Shown here piece after piece: positions 36,787 through 48,403 of a DNA stretch of 64,000 nucleotides (position 1 is the first letter of the stretch; each line of letters opens with the position of its first letter). The notes beneath the pieces are model-generated. The model did no database searches. It saw nothing but the letters and a program-made list of their open reading frames with translations, and was not told where the DNA came from. The translations under genes and the position numbers were made by a program. Location of the stretch: the NCBI RefSeq assembly GCF_037963145.1, contig NZ_CP150144.1, positions 3,596,001 to 3,660,000 on the forward strand, read 5' to 3'. The DNA comes from Oceanobacillus sp. FSL K6-2867. Lineage in GTDB: Bacteria; Bacillota; Bacilli; Bacillales; Amphibacillaceae.

Positions 36787-37302
36787 ATGCGGAAAACGGA
36801 ACGATTTAAAGTAGAAAGTTCAAATTCATTATGGCAAATCTACAAGACAGTTCGATTTTGGAAGGTTGTTAAAAATTTCATTATTATTCAGCTTGCAAGA
36901 TACACGCCATTTTTAAGCATGAAAAATTGGCTTTATCGTACGTTTTTAAAAATGGAAGTTGGGAAACAGACCTCCTTTGCATTAATGGTGATGCCTGATA
37001 TTATGTTTCCTGAGAAAATTTCAGTTGGTCGTAATAGTATTATTGGTTATAATACAACGATTTTAGCACATGAATATCTAATAAAAGAATATCGAATTGG
37101 TGACGTGAAGATTGGTGATGAAGTAATGATCGGTGCCAATTCGACAATTCTTCCTGGGGTTACGATCGGTGATCATGCAATCATTTCAGCAGGAACACTT
37201 GTACATAAGGATGTTCCATCAGGGGCTTTTGTTGGTGGAAACCCGATGCAGTTAATTTATACAGAAGAAGAAATGGAAAAACGAAACCAAGATGAATGGT
37301 AA
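36787..37302 (+). CDS. yvoF: YvoF-like acyltransferase (hexapeptide repeat)
   Basis: 171-residue left-handed beta-helix transferase with repeated hexapeptides: ISVGRNSIIGYNT, VKIGDEVMIGANS and VTIGDHAIISAGT. The likely substrate is unknown. ATG 36787 is seven bases from AGGAG; GTG 36784 is an alternative. It follows ppaX by 3 bases. Confidence 0.87.
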   Translation: MRKTERFKVESSNSLWQIYKTVRFWKVVKNFIIIQLARYTPFLSMKNWLYRTFLKMEVGKQTSFALMVMPDIMFPEKISVGRNSIIGYNTTILAHEYLIKEYRIGDVKIGDEVMIGANSTILPGVTIGDHAIISAGTLVHKDVPSGAFVGGNPMQLIYTEEEMEKRNQDEW

Positions 37303-37316
37303 AGTAGGTGACAGTT

Positions 37317-37862
37317 TTGGATGTGCCCACAGGAATATTACCGGCAATTCGAAAAATGAAGGATTTTGATAAAGCACTTGAAACGAACCAAGATTCAATC
37401 GTTATTCTCGAATCACGTCTTGCTCAATTAAAGAGCCTCGTTGCATATACAAAGCGTGCAAATAAACAGGTATTAGTTCATTTTGATTTGATACAAGGTT
37501 TAAAACAGGATGAATTTGGCATGGAGTTTTTAATTCGAGAGGTGAAGCCGGATGGTATTTTATCAACGAGGGGAAATATTATTCAGCTTGCAAAAAAACA
37601 CAAGCTTCTAGCTATTCAGCGCATGTTTTTATTGGACAGTCTGGCACTGGATCAAAACCTGAAGCTTATTGGACGATTTCAGCCAGATTGTATTGAAGTA
37701 TTACCGGGATTAATGCCAAGTGTGATCCAACAAGTATATGATCAGACAAAACTACCAGTTATCGCTGGAGGTTTGATTACAACAAAAGAGGACGTCCAAG
37801 CGGCTTTCGACGCAGGAGCAGTCGCGGTCTCGACCTCTAAAACCAGCCTCTGGGATATTTAG
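37317..37862 (+). CDS. glpP: GlpP glycerol-3-phosphate-responsive antiterminator
   Basis: 181-residue RNA-binding regulator that, with glycerol-3-phosphate, prevents termination in glp leaders. It resembles a phosphate-binding barrel: LVHFDLIQGLKQDEFGMEF, AIQRMFLLDS, IEVLPGLMPS, and VIAGGLITTKEDVQAAFDAG. TTG 37317 follows GTAGGTG; GTG 37308 inside that site is the alternative. Both glpFK and glpD downstream carry matching leaders, supporting this role. Confidence 0.94.
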   Translation: MDVPTGILPAIRKMKDFDKALETNQDSIVILESRLAQLKSLVAYTKRANKQVLVHFDLIQGLKQDEFGMEFLIREVKPDGILSTRGNIIQLAKKHKLLAIQRMFLLDSLALDQNLKLIGRFQPDCIEVLPGLMPSVIQQVYDQTKLPVIAGGLITTKEDVQAAFDAGAVAVSTSKTSLWDI

Positions 37863-37868
37863 AACTGT

Positions 37869-37893
37869 ACTTCTTAAATCATTTTTAAGAAGT
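37869..37893 (+). terminator. Hairpin after glpP
   Basis: ACTTCTTAAA pairs with TTTAAGAAGT around a 5-base loop. It has no downstream T-run but has T-rich loop sequence. The following 230 bases to the glpF promoter show no gene. Confidence 0.5.
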
Positions 37894-38126
37894 CAGCGTC
37901 ATACGCCCAACCAGACTAGTGCAATGACATTGTTCTGTTTTATCCTGATAATTACATGTAGAGAGCTATATTAGCGTAGTGTATTTTCCGAAGCACGCAC
38001 ATTTGTCGGCAGTTTCTTTAAACTAGTAAATCTTATGCAGAACCTGCAAATGATTGAAGAATTTAATTTATATAATAGCTGAGCTTGGATGTTATAAAAT
38101 TAATTTATGAAAATAAGTTAACCCTG

Positions 38127-38155
38127 TTGACAACGCTTTCAGCATCAGTTAATAT
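38127..38155 (+). promoter_or_regulatory. glpFK promoter overlapped by a cre site
   Basis: A SigA promoter with perfect -35 TTGACA (38127-38132), 17 bases, and TAATAT (38150-38155). TGACAACGCTTTCA at 38128-38141 matches the CcpA cre consensus at 13 of 14 positions and covers the -35. Confidence 0.88.
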
Positions 38156-38160
38156 AAAAA

Positions 38161-38274
38161 GACAAGTTAATGATGTGGTGGAGACTAGGAGACCTGCATT
38201 TCAATCGTACCTTTCTAAAAGAAAAGTATGTTTATTGAAGTGTGGGTCTTTTTAATGCGCTGAATTAACTTGTC
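38161..38274 (+). promoter_or_regulatory. GlpP-responsive leader of glpFK
   Basis: GGAGA-CTA-GGAGA (38180-38192) runs into a terminator: GACCTGCATTTCAAT (38191-38205) pairs with ATTGAAGTGTGGGTC (38234-38248), then CTTTTT. An outer perfect 11-bp repeat, GACAAGTTAAT (38161-38171) with ATTAACTTGTC (38264-38274), brackets the whole. The tandem GGAGA motif recurs in the glpD leader and is the likely GlpP target. Confidence 0.85.
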
Positions 38275-38307
38275 TATAAGGTTAATAACGTTAAAAGGGG
38301 TGTTTGT

Positions 38308-40643
<2,336 letters not shown>

Positions 40644-40651
40644 CAGTGCTG

Positions 40652-40690
40652 AAAAGAGATCAATAAGCTGTATTTTATTTGATCTCTTTT
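40652..40690 (+). terminator. Intrinsic terminator between glpK and dhaK
   Basis: AAAAGAGATCAA pairs with TTTGATCTCTTTT around a 14-base loop. dhaK starts 38 bases later, so partial readthrough is possible. Confidence 0.78.
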
Positions 40691-40728
40691 CATAAAACCT
40701 ATAAATTGACACAGGAGGCGAGGCTAAG

Positions 40729-41724
40729 ATGAAAAAGATTATTAATGATCCAAACCAGGTTGTTCAAGACATGATTGCGGGAATGATTGCCGCATATCCG
40801 AATGCTTTAAAGCAAATTCCAGAAACTACCGTGATTACAAGAAGTGAAGCACCTGTATCAGGCAAAGTAGGTTTAGTGAGTGGTGGAGGAAGCGGGCATG
40901 AACCAGCACATGCTGGGTATGTAGGTAAAGGAATGCTGGATGCCGCTGTAGCTGGCGAAGTATTTACATCGCCTACACCTGATCAAATATATGAAGCAAT
41001 TAAAGCTGTCGATGGTGGGAAAGGTGTATTTTTAATCATTAAGAACTATACAGGCGATGTGCTTAATTTTGAAATGGCAATGGAATTAGCTGAAGCAGAC
41101 GGGATTCAAGTGGAAAAGGTAATTGTCAACGATGATGTGGCTGTGGAGGATAGTTCCTTTACGACAGGCAGAAGAGGAATAGCAGGAACGGTTTTTGTTC
41201 ATAAAATTGCAGGTGCTATTGCAGAACAGGGGGCTTCACTGGAAGAAGTAAAAACAACGGCTGAAAAAGTCGTAAACCAAACTCGTTCAATGGGGATGGC
41301 TTTAAGTCCTTGTACCGTGCCTGCTGCTGGTAAACCAAGCTTCCATCTTGCGGAAAATGAAATGGAAATCGGGATCGGCATCCATGGCGAAGCGGGAATT
41401 GAAAGAAAACCAGTAGCAACAGCAGATGATATCGCCACGGAATTAACGGAAAAAGTTCTAATGGATATGGATCTAATTGGCAATGAAGAAGTAGCTGTCA
41501 TGATTAATGGATTGGGAGCTACTCCTGAAATGGAACTGTACATTGTTAATAAAAAAGTTCACCAGCTTTTGGCTGAAAAGGGTATACAGGTTTATAAAAC
41601 ATTTGTTGGGGAATATATGACTGCATTGGAAATGACAGGATGCTCTGTTACGTTATTGAAATTGGACGATAAAGTAAAAGAGCTGCTAGATGCAAAATCT
41701 GAAGCACCAGCATTTCGTAATTGA
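40729..41724 (+). CDS. dhaK: PTS-dependent dihydroxyacetone kinase, DhaK subunit
   Basis: 331-residue subunit that binds dihydroxyacetone covalently through a histidine. SGGGSGHEPAHAGYVGKGML is the conserved N-terminal region. The substrate His is in GIGIHGEAGIERKP (near residue 219). AGGAGG precedes the ATG. It heads dhaK-dhaL-dhaM, placed between glpK and glpD. Confidence 0.96.
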   Translation: MKKIINDPNQVVQDMIAGMIAAYPNALKQIPETTVITRSEAPVSGKVGLVSGGGSGHEPAHAGYVGKGMLDAAVAGEVFTSPTPDQIYEAIKAVDGGKGVFLIIKNYTGDVLNFEMAMELAEADGIQVEKVIVNDDVAVEDSSFTTGRRGIAGTVFVHKIAGAIAEQGASLEEVKTTAEKVVNQTRSMGMALSPCTVPAAGKPSFHLAENEMEIGIGIHGEAGIERKPVATADDIATELTEKVLMDMDLIGNEEVAVMINGLGATPEMELYIVNKKVHQLLAEKGIQVYKTFVGEYMTALEMTGCSVTLLKLDDKVKELLDAKSEAPAFRN

Positions 41725-41735
41725 GGAGGTATTTG

Positions 41736-42356
41736 GTGGAACTTCAAGTAAAAGATACAATTCAGTGGCTCGAAAAAATAAATGAGAAAATACAGCAAAA
41801 CAAAGATTATTTAACCGATTTAGACCAAGCAATCGGAGATAGTGATCACGGCATTAATATGTCACGTGGTTTTCAAGAAGTTGTAAAACAGGTTAACTCG
41901 AAGGATTACAATACGGTCTCCGATGTATTAAAGGATACAGCCATGACTTTAATGTCAAAGGTCGGAGGAGCTTCCGGGCCATTATTTGGCACTGCTTTTC
42001 TGCGATTTTCAATGGGGATAAAAGGAATGGATGCAGTTAATCAGGAGGCATTTGCAAAGGGACTGGAAGATGCTGTTGCTGGCATTATGCAGCGAGGCAA
42101 GGCAACGATAGGAGAAAAAACAATGGTTGATGTATGGTCTCCGGTTGCAGATTATTTTAAGGAAACAGCAAAAGTGCAGGCAGAAGATGTTGTTTATACC
42201 GCAAAAAATGCAATGGAACAAACAAAAGAAATAATGGCTACGAAAGGAAGAGCCTCTTACTTCAAAGAGAAATCGATTGGACATATTGATCCTGGTGCCG
42301 CATCATCATTTTATGTTTTTGAAGCATTGTCGGAAGTAATCAAGGAGGAAGAGTAA
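41736..42356 (+). CDS. dhaL: PTS-dependent dihydroxyacetone kinase, DhaL subunit
   Basis: 206-residue ADP-binding subunit. The Asp-rich, Mg-ADP-holding motif DQAIGDSDHGINM is near residue 34, and the conserved VGGASGPLFGTAF and GKATIGEKTMVD follow. GTG 41736 is chosen for its six-base spacing from GAGGAGG; a longer frame from 41721 would start inside that site. The neighbouring DhaM shows that phosphate comes from PEP via the PTS. Confidence 0.95.
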   Translation: MELQVKDTIQWLEKINEKIQQNKDYLTDLDQAIGDSDHGINMSRGFQEVVKQVNSKDYNTVSDVLKDTAMTLMSKVGGASGPLFGTAFLRFSMGIKGMDAVNQEAFAKGLEDAVAGIMQRGKATIGEKTMVDVWSPVADYFKETAKVQAEDVVYTAKNAMEQTKEIMATKGRASYFKEKSIGHIDPGAASSFYVFEALSEVIKEEE

Positions 42357-42357
42357 G

Positions 42358-42729
42358 ATGGAACGTGTCGGTATCGTGTTAATTTCCCATAGTTCCAAAA
42401 TTGCTGAAGGCTTGAAGGAACTTATTTCACAAGTAATCACGGAGGTACCAGTTGAAGCTGCAGGTGGTACGGAGGAAAATGAGATTGGAACAAGCATTGA
42501 AAAGATTTTGGAGTCCATACATCGTGCTGATTGTGGAAAGGGTGTAATGCTTTTTTATGATATTGGAAGTGCGAAAATGAATGCCGAAATAGCGATTGAA
42601 ATGGCAGAATCAATTGAAGTAATGATATCAGAAGCGCCATTAGTGGAAGGAGCTTACGTGGGAGCGGTAGAATCAGGGATGGCAAAGAGTTTGCAAGAGG
42701 TTAATAATGCTGTTGAGAAAGCATTTTAA
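42358..42729 (+). CDS. dhaM: PTS-dependent dihydroxyacetone kinase, DhaM phosphotransferase subunit
   Basis: 123-residue EIIA-like (mannose type) domain that passes phosphate from HPr to DhaL-ADP. The active His is in VLISHSSKIAEG (residue 11). This is the short, single-domain form, as in Lactococcus, without fused HPr and EI parts. It begins 1 base after the dhaL stop. Confidence 0.94.
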   Translation: MERVGIVLISHSSKIAEGLKELISQVITEVPVEAAGGTEENEIGTSIEKILESIHRADCGKGVMLFYDIGSAKMNAEIAIEMAESIEVMISEAPLVEGAYVGAVESGMAKSLQEVNNAVEKAF

Positions 42730-42752
42730 TTTATAGAATCACATCTAATTAC

Positions 42753-42781
42753 TGTACATAGCAGTTTGAATATGCTATGAT
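42753..42781 (+). promoter_or_regulatory. Putative glpD promoter
   Basis: TGTACA (42753-42758), 17 bases, TATGAT (42776-42781). It precedes the GlpP leader by about 25 bases. Confidence 0.5.
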
Positions 42782-42806
42782 GTAATTAAGTTAATACGTA
42801 TTGGAC

Positions 42807-42869
42807 GGAGAAATGGAGAACCGCAGACTACTAGTGCATAGAGGCATTAGTATGTTTGCGGTTCTTTTT
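42807..42869 (+). promoter_or_regulatory. GlpP-responsive terminator leader of glpD
   Basis: GGAGA-AAT-GGAGA (42807-42819) runs into the terminator: GAACCGCA (42818-42825) pairs with TGCGGTTC (42857-42864), with an inner ACTAGTGC/GCATTAGT stem, then TTTTTA. The arrangement repeats that of the glpF leader. Confidence 0.85.
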
Positions 42870-42910
42870 ATTTTCTCATCGCATTACCGCTCAAGCCTCA
42901 TCTAGTAAAA

Positions 42911-43040
42911 GGCGGAGAGAGTCCTGTTCGTACCCTTATGGTATATACAGCCTGTAAATTTCTGATTCCGTTCAAGGACCTGTGTGTCTCTCTTGTGGTA
43001 CTAACATTAAGTGGCGATGGAAGGAACCCCACTTAATAAA
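42911..43040 (+). other. Unexplained structured segment in the glpD leader
   Basis: Between the GlpP terminator and glpD there are 248 non-coding bases. AGAGAG (42916-42921) pairs with CTCTCT (42988-42993), and TCCT/AGGA continues inside it. A GTACC/GGTAT hairpin sits within. A second stem, ATTAAGTGG (43006-43014) with CCACTTAAT (43029-43037), holds a GGAAGGAA loop. There is no T-run. I recognise no riboswitch class; it may be an inserted repeat or a 5'-UTR element. Confidence 0.42.
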
Positions 43041-43117
43041 TTTCACTTTATCACATGAATGAGGTAATAAAAGGGTATAGCTAGCTAAATAACAGAGTTT
43101 TAAAGGAGCGTGTAAAA

Positions 43118-44779
43118 ATGACTTTATTTTCAAGTTTTAAAAGAGATACTACGATGAATAGCTTAGAACATGAAGCGTTAGATGTACTTGTAATTGGTGG
43201 TGGAATTACAGGAGCTGGAATTGCTCTGGATGCAGTGACAAGGGGAATGAAAACAGGTTTAGTGGAAATGCAGGATTTTGCTGCTGGAACTTCAAGCCGT
43301 TCAACAAAGCTTGTCCATGGTGGATTGCGTTATTTACAGCAGTTTGAAATAAAAATGGTTGCTGACGTAGGCAAAGAGCGTGCAGTAGTGTATGAAAATG
43401 GACCGCATGTGACAACCCCAGAGTGGATGCTTCTCCCATTCCATAAAGGGAGTACGCTCGGTCCGCTCACTAGTAACATTGGATTGAGAGTATACGATTT
43501 TCTCGCAAGTGTTAAAAAAACGGAGCGACGGAAAATGCTAAGCCGTGAGCAGGCATTACAGAAGGAGCCGCTTTTAAAAAGGGAAGGATTAAAAGGGGCA
43601 GGCTATTATGTGGAGTATAAAACAGATGATGCCAGACTGACAATGGAAGTAATGAAAAAAGCTGTCGAACATGGCGTGCAGGCAATAAATTATACAAAAG
43701 TCATTGACTTTGTTTATGAGCAATCAAAAGTAGTTGGGGTTGTTGTTGAAGATCAGTTAAATGGAAAGACATTTAAGATATTCGCTAAAAAAATCATTAG
43801 CGCTGCTGGTCCATGGGTTGATGAAGTCAGGGAAATGGATGGGTCCAAGCAAGGGAAGTCATTGCATTTAACCAAAGGGGTGCATCTTGTATTTTCACAG
43901 AAGGACTTCCCACTGCAAAACGCTATTTATTTCGATACGCCAGATGGCCGGATGATATTTGCAATCCCGCGTGGCGAAAAGACATATGTTGGTACAACAG
44001 ATACGACATATAGTGGTAACATTGCTCATCCGCTCATTACAGCAGAAGATCGGGATTATTTGCTAAAAGCTATTGCATATATGTTTCCATCTATGGAGTT
44101 AAAGACTGAACATATTGAATCAAGCTGGGCAGGACTCCGGCCACTGATTGCTGAAGAAGGAGCGAGCAGTCCAAGTGAAATATCGCGTAAAGATGAAATA
44201 TTTATATCTGAAACAGGATTAATTTCAATGGCAGGCGGTAAGCTGACAGGGTATCGAAAAATGGCAAAAGAAGCTGTTGACCTAATTGCAGAACAATTTA
44301 AAAATGAAGATGGATTGCTTTACTCGGCTTGTGAGACAAAGCATCTTCCGATTTCTGGAGGAGATGTAGGCGGTTCAAGTGGTTTTCAGCAATTCAAACA
44401 GGATAAGCTTAAAGAAGGATTACAATTGGGGATAAAGGAAGAGGCAGCTAAAATACTGATAGCAAGGTACGGCTCTAATGTAGATATTCTGTTTGAAGCT
44501 TATCAAAATAATAAGGAGCAAGCAGCGGAAGAGGAGATCGATCCAATTGTGTTTGCCGAATTGAGCTATGCGATTGATTATGAGATGGCATGTAAACCGA
44601 TAGACTTTTTTATAAGAAGAACTGGAGCTTTATTTTTTAATATTGACTGGGTTCAATTACACAAACAGTCAGTGATTGATTATATGGCAAAAGTTTTTAC
44701 GTGGAATAAAGAGCAAAAAGCGGCCTGCACGGAAGAATTGGATGTAGCAATTCATGAGGCTGTAACGGCAGTGGAATAG
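43118..44779 (+). CDS. glpD: Aerobic glycerol-3-phosphate dehydrogenase
   Basis: 553-residue FAD-dependent, membrane-associated enzyme oxidising glycerol-3-phosphate to dihydroxyacetone phosphate. The FAD dinucleotide motif is VIGGGITGAGIALDA near residue 27. GLSSRST-like ATGTSSRSTKLVHGGLRY is matched by AAGTSSRSTKLVHGGLRY. LAGLRPL and GGKLTGYRKMA are also typical. AAAGGAGCG precedes ATG 43118. Regulated by the GlpP leader upstream. Confidence 0.97.
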   Translation: MTLFSSFKRDTTMNSLEHEALDVLVIGGGITGAGIALDAVTRGMKTGLVEMQDFAAGTSSRSTKLVHGGLRYLQQFEIKMVADVGKERAVVYENGPHVTTPEWMLLPFHKGSTLGPLTSNIGLRVYDFLASVKKTERRKMLSREQALQKEPLLKREGLKGAGYYVEYKTDDARLTMEVMKKAVEHGVQAINYTKVIDFVYEQSKVVGVVVEDQLNGKTFKIFAKKIISAAGPWVDEVREMDGSKQGKSLHLTKGVHLVFSQKDFPLQNAIYFDTPDGRMIFAIPRGEKTYVGTTDTTYSGNIAHPLITAEDRDYLLKAIAYMFPSMELKTEHIESSWAGLRPLIAEEGASSPSEISRKDEIFISETGLISMAGGKLTGYRKMAKEAVDLIAEQFKNEDGLLYSACETKHLPISGGDVGGSSGFQQFKQDKLKEGLQLGIKEEAAKILIARYGSNVDILFEAYQNNKEQAAEEEIDPIVFAELSYAIDYEMACKPIDFFIRRTGALFFNIDWVQLHKQSVIDYMAKVFTWNKEQKAACTEELDVAIHEAVTAVE

Positions 44780-44800
44780 CATTTAAAAGGTTAACCTTGT

Positions 44801-44853
44801 ACTGCACCCCAATTGTAGACACACTACAACAATTGGAAGTGCAGTGTTTTTTT
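44801..44853 (+). terminator. Intrinsic terminator after glpD
   Basis: ACTGCAC and CAATTGT pair with ACAATTG and GTGCAGT, followed by a long T-run. Confidence 0.9.
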
Positions 44854-44966
44854 ATTATCTGGCGCATTAGCAATATATAAAACAGCCTCATGATTCGACA
44901 TTTTTCTTAAATTGTACAGGTTAGTTCCAGTTTTCTTCCAATCTTATAGGAATAGCCCAAAATCTA

Positions 44967-44975
44967 TGGTATAAT
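44967..44975 (+). promoter_or_regulatory. Extended -10 promoter for yvcD
   Basis: TGGTATAAT: perfect TATAAT with TGN extension, 33 bases before the TPR gene. No clear -35. Confidence 0.5.
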
Positions 44976-45007
44976 TTTGTCGGATGTTGCGATTTTAGGG
45001 GGATACT

Positions 45008-46003
45008 ATGCAAGTGAAGAAGAATAACGAATTGAAATCAAATAAGATCATCCCTTTTATTCCTGAAGGTGAATTTTACTTTACGAAAGGTGTAGAGGCT
45101 TTTCAAAAAAGAAAGTTCGATATAGCGATAAAATGGCTGAAAAAAGCAATCGAGCAGAATCCTAATGAACCATTATATAAATGTCAAATGTCGATTATAT
45201 ATACAGAAACTGGTGCATATCACGCGGCGAATCAGCTGCTGACAAATGTATTGCAATCCAGTGATTATATTGATTGCTATTATTTAATAGCAAATAATTA
45301 TGCACATCTTGGACTCTTAAATGATGCCAAAAAATATGCTAATTCTTATCTGGAAAAAGAACCGGATGGAGAATTCAGCGAAGAAGCAAAAAGCTTAATC
45401 GAAGTTCTTGATATTGACGACGAAGATGATGAAGAAGATTGGTTTTTTGAGGATGAAGATGAGCTGCTAATTTTACAGGAAACAGTGTTTTATCATATGG
45501 AAAATAAAGAGTGGGATAAAGCAATGCCTCTCCTTGAAGAGATGAAAATCCTTTTTCCCGAATATACAATGGCACAGCATGATTATACCCATGCATTGTT
45601 TTTCACTGGAAAACAGCAGGAAGCCGTACAGCTGGAGATGGACATGTTAAAGGAAGATCCGAATGCACTGTACAGTCATATTAATCTTGCCTTATTTTAT
45701 TATGAAATGAATGAGAAACAAAAATATGAAAAACATATACATGTGTTAAAAAATATATATCCAATTCATGAACAGCAGAAGCTGAGAATCGCAGTGACGT
45801 TTTCAAGAACAGGAAATCACGAAGAAGCTTTCACTCGTTTTCGCACGTTAATGAAAGAAAAAGTGAAAAACCATCTTTCCTATTATAAATGGTACAGTGT
45901 ATCAGCATATCAAACCGGCGATCCAAGTAAAGCTTTAGCACTATGGGAAGAGGGCTGCAAGAAGCATCCCACACTTTCTCAAGAAGATGGGCCATGGAGC
46001 TGA
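45008..46003 (+). CDS. yvcD: Tetratricopeptide repeat protein (YvcD-like)
   Basis: 331-residue cytosolic helical repeat protein. TPR-like units start near residue 23 (FTKGVEAFQKRKFDIAIKWL) and recur to the C-terminus. A very acidic insert (DIDDEDDEEDWFFEDEDE) lies at about residues 136-153. No enzyme motif is present. It precedes trxB as yvcD does in B. subtilis; role unknown. Confidence 0.85.
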   Translation: MQVKKNNELKSNKIIPFIPEGEFYFTKGVEAFQKRKFDIAIKWLKKAIEQNPNEPLYKCQMSIIYTETGAYHAANQLLTNVLQSSDYIDCYYLIANNYAHLGLLNDAKKYANSYLEKEPDGEFSEEAKSLIEVLDIDDEDDEEDWFFEDEDELLILQETVFYHMENKEWDKAMPLLEEMKILFPEYTMAQHDYTHALFFTGKQQEAVQLEMDMLKEDPNALYSHINLALFYYEMNEKQKYEKHIHVLKNIYPIHEQQKLRIAVTFSRTGNHEEAFTRFRTLMKEKVKNHLSYYKWYSVSAYQTGDPSKALALWEEGCKKHPTLSQEDGPWS

Positions 46004-46080
46004 AAAAGGGGTTCGCTGAGCAGAAAGATAGACGGATGCTGCGGGATTTTATACACTGAATATGATTAAAATATATATAA

Positions 46081-47049
<969 letters not shown>

Positions 47050-47179
47050 TAATAAATGTGTAAAAAAATTTACTAATAGTAATTGCTTCTTAATGGTGTT
47101 GTAATACGTTCGCAACATAAATGGGGTACACTATAAATAACTAATTGACCCCCTTTTAATAGATAAATTAGTTTATTGC

Positions 47180-47209
47180 ACAGGTGTATATCACCTGTGT
47201 TTTTTTTTG
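47180..47209 (+). terminator. Intrinsic terminator downstream of trxB
   Basis: CACAGGTG pairs with CACCTGTG around TATAT, followed by nine T residues. Confidence 0.92.
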
Positions 47210-47256
47210 AGTGTAAGTTTGTCCATATTTGTCAAAAATACTCTTTTTTCATTTCC

Positions 47257-47286
47257 TTGTTGGAAATGTTTCGTTCATAGTATAAT
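47257..47286 (+). promoter_or_regulatory. SigA promoter for rapZ-yvcK-whiA
   Basis: TTGTTG (47257-47262), 18 bases, TATAAT (47281-47286). The leader to rapZ is about 230 bases. It holds a possible 20-codon frame (47318-47380) and a weak hairpin before a T-run (TCTTTTTT, 47381-47388). yvcI, which precedes rapZ in B. subtilis, is missing. Confidence 0.65.
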
Positions 47287-47519
47287 GAAAGCAGTGGCTT
47301 GAAAAACAAAAGAGGAAATGTATGGAGAACGGATGAGACTGCTTCGGTATCATATATTATCCGGCTCAGCCAATGTATAATCTTTTTTAAGAGCTAGAAA
47401 AATTAGTAATCATGAATGGAAGATGTTTGCCTGAGCATATCTTAGTATAGATGGAATACAAAAGGAATTGTACTAGCAGATCCAAACATCCTTTTATGTA
47501 TAAGAAGGAGAGATTGTTA

Positions 47520-48401
47520 ATGGGTATCGAACAAGAAACAAACTTGGTTATTATAACTGGTATGTCTGGAGCTGGAAAAACAGTTGCAATACAGAGCTTC
47601 GAAGACTTAGGTTACTATTGTGTAGATAATCTTCCTCCTGCATTGTTGCCTAAGTTTTTAGATTTGATGAAGGATTCCACAAACAATATTCACAAAGTAG
47701 CATTAGTAATGGATTTAAGAGGTCGTGAGTTTTTTGATTCTTTATTTGAAGCTTTAGACGTTCTTGGTCATGAGGACTGGCTAAACGAGCATATTCTATT
47801 TTTAGATGCAAAGGATGAAGCACTTGTTTCACGCTATAAAGAAACTAGACGTTCACATCCGCTTGCAACAGGTGGACTTCCTTTAAATGGAATCACAAAG
47901 GAACGCGAAATTTTGGATGAACTTCGAGGGCGGGCACAGCGGATTATTGATACAACGAGCTTGAAACCAAGAGACCTTCGTGAAAAAATCCTGAAAATCT
48001 ATTCGGAAGAAAAACAGGAAATTTTTTCTGTGCATTTTCTATCCTTTGGCTTTAAGTATGGTCTGCCAATCGATGCGGACTTGGTATTTGATGTGCGATT
48101 TTTGCCGAATCCCCATTATGTTGCTAACCTGCAGCCGTTAACCGGATTGAACCAGGATGTGGCTTCCTATGTTTTCAAATGGTCGGACACACAGAAATTT
48201 AACGATAAAGTACTCGACCTATTAAAATTTATGCTTCCACAATATAAAAAAGAGGGGAAATCCCAGCTTGTTGTAGCAATTGGTTGTACTGGCGGACAGC
48301 ACCGTTCTGTAGCGTTAGCTGAATTTTTTGCCAAAGAGCTCTCTGCAGGCTATATTACGCATGTCAGCCATCGGGATATTGATAAAAGAAAGGGACATTA
48401 A
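47520..48401 (+). CDS. rapZ: RapZ/YvcJ nucleotide-binding protein
   Basis: 293-residue P-loop protein. Walker A is TGMSGAGKT near residue 16, and the conserved YYCVDNLPP and C-terminal [14 protein letters not shown] follow. In E. coli RapZ controls GlmS through small RNAs; in B. subtilis YvcJ affects competence. ATG 47520 follows AAGGAGAG; an upstream frame from 47451 has no ribosome binding site. It is 2 bases from yvcK. Confidence 0.94.
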   Translation: MGIEQETNLVIITGMSGAGKTVAIQSFEDLGYYCVDNLPPALLPKFLDLMKDSTNNIHKVALVMDLRGREFFDSLFEALDVLGHEDWLNEHILFLDAKDEALVSRYKETRRSHPLATGGLPLNGITKEREILDELRGRAQRIIDTTSLKPRDLREKILKIYSEEKQEIFSVHFLSFGFKYGLPIDADLVFDVRFLPNPHYVANLQPLTGLNQDVASYVFKWSDTQKFNDKVLDLLKFMLPQYKKEGKSQLVVAIGCTGGQHRSVALAEFFAKELSAGYITHVSHRDIDKRKGH

Positions 48402-48403
48402 AA

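Noticed and set aside
47287..47519. T-box or known riboswitch in the rapZ leader
   Set aside because: No T-box signature or other class motif found; only a weak AT-rich hairpin is present.
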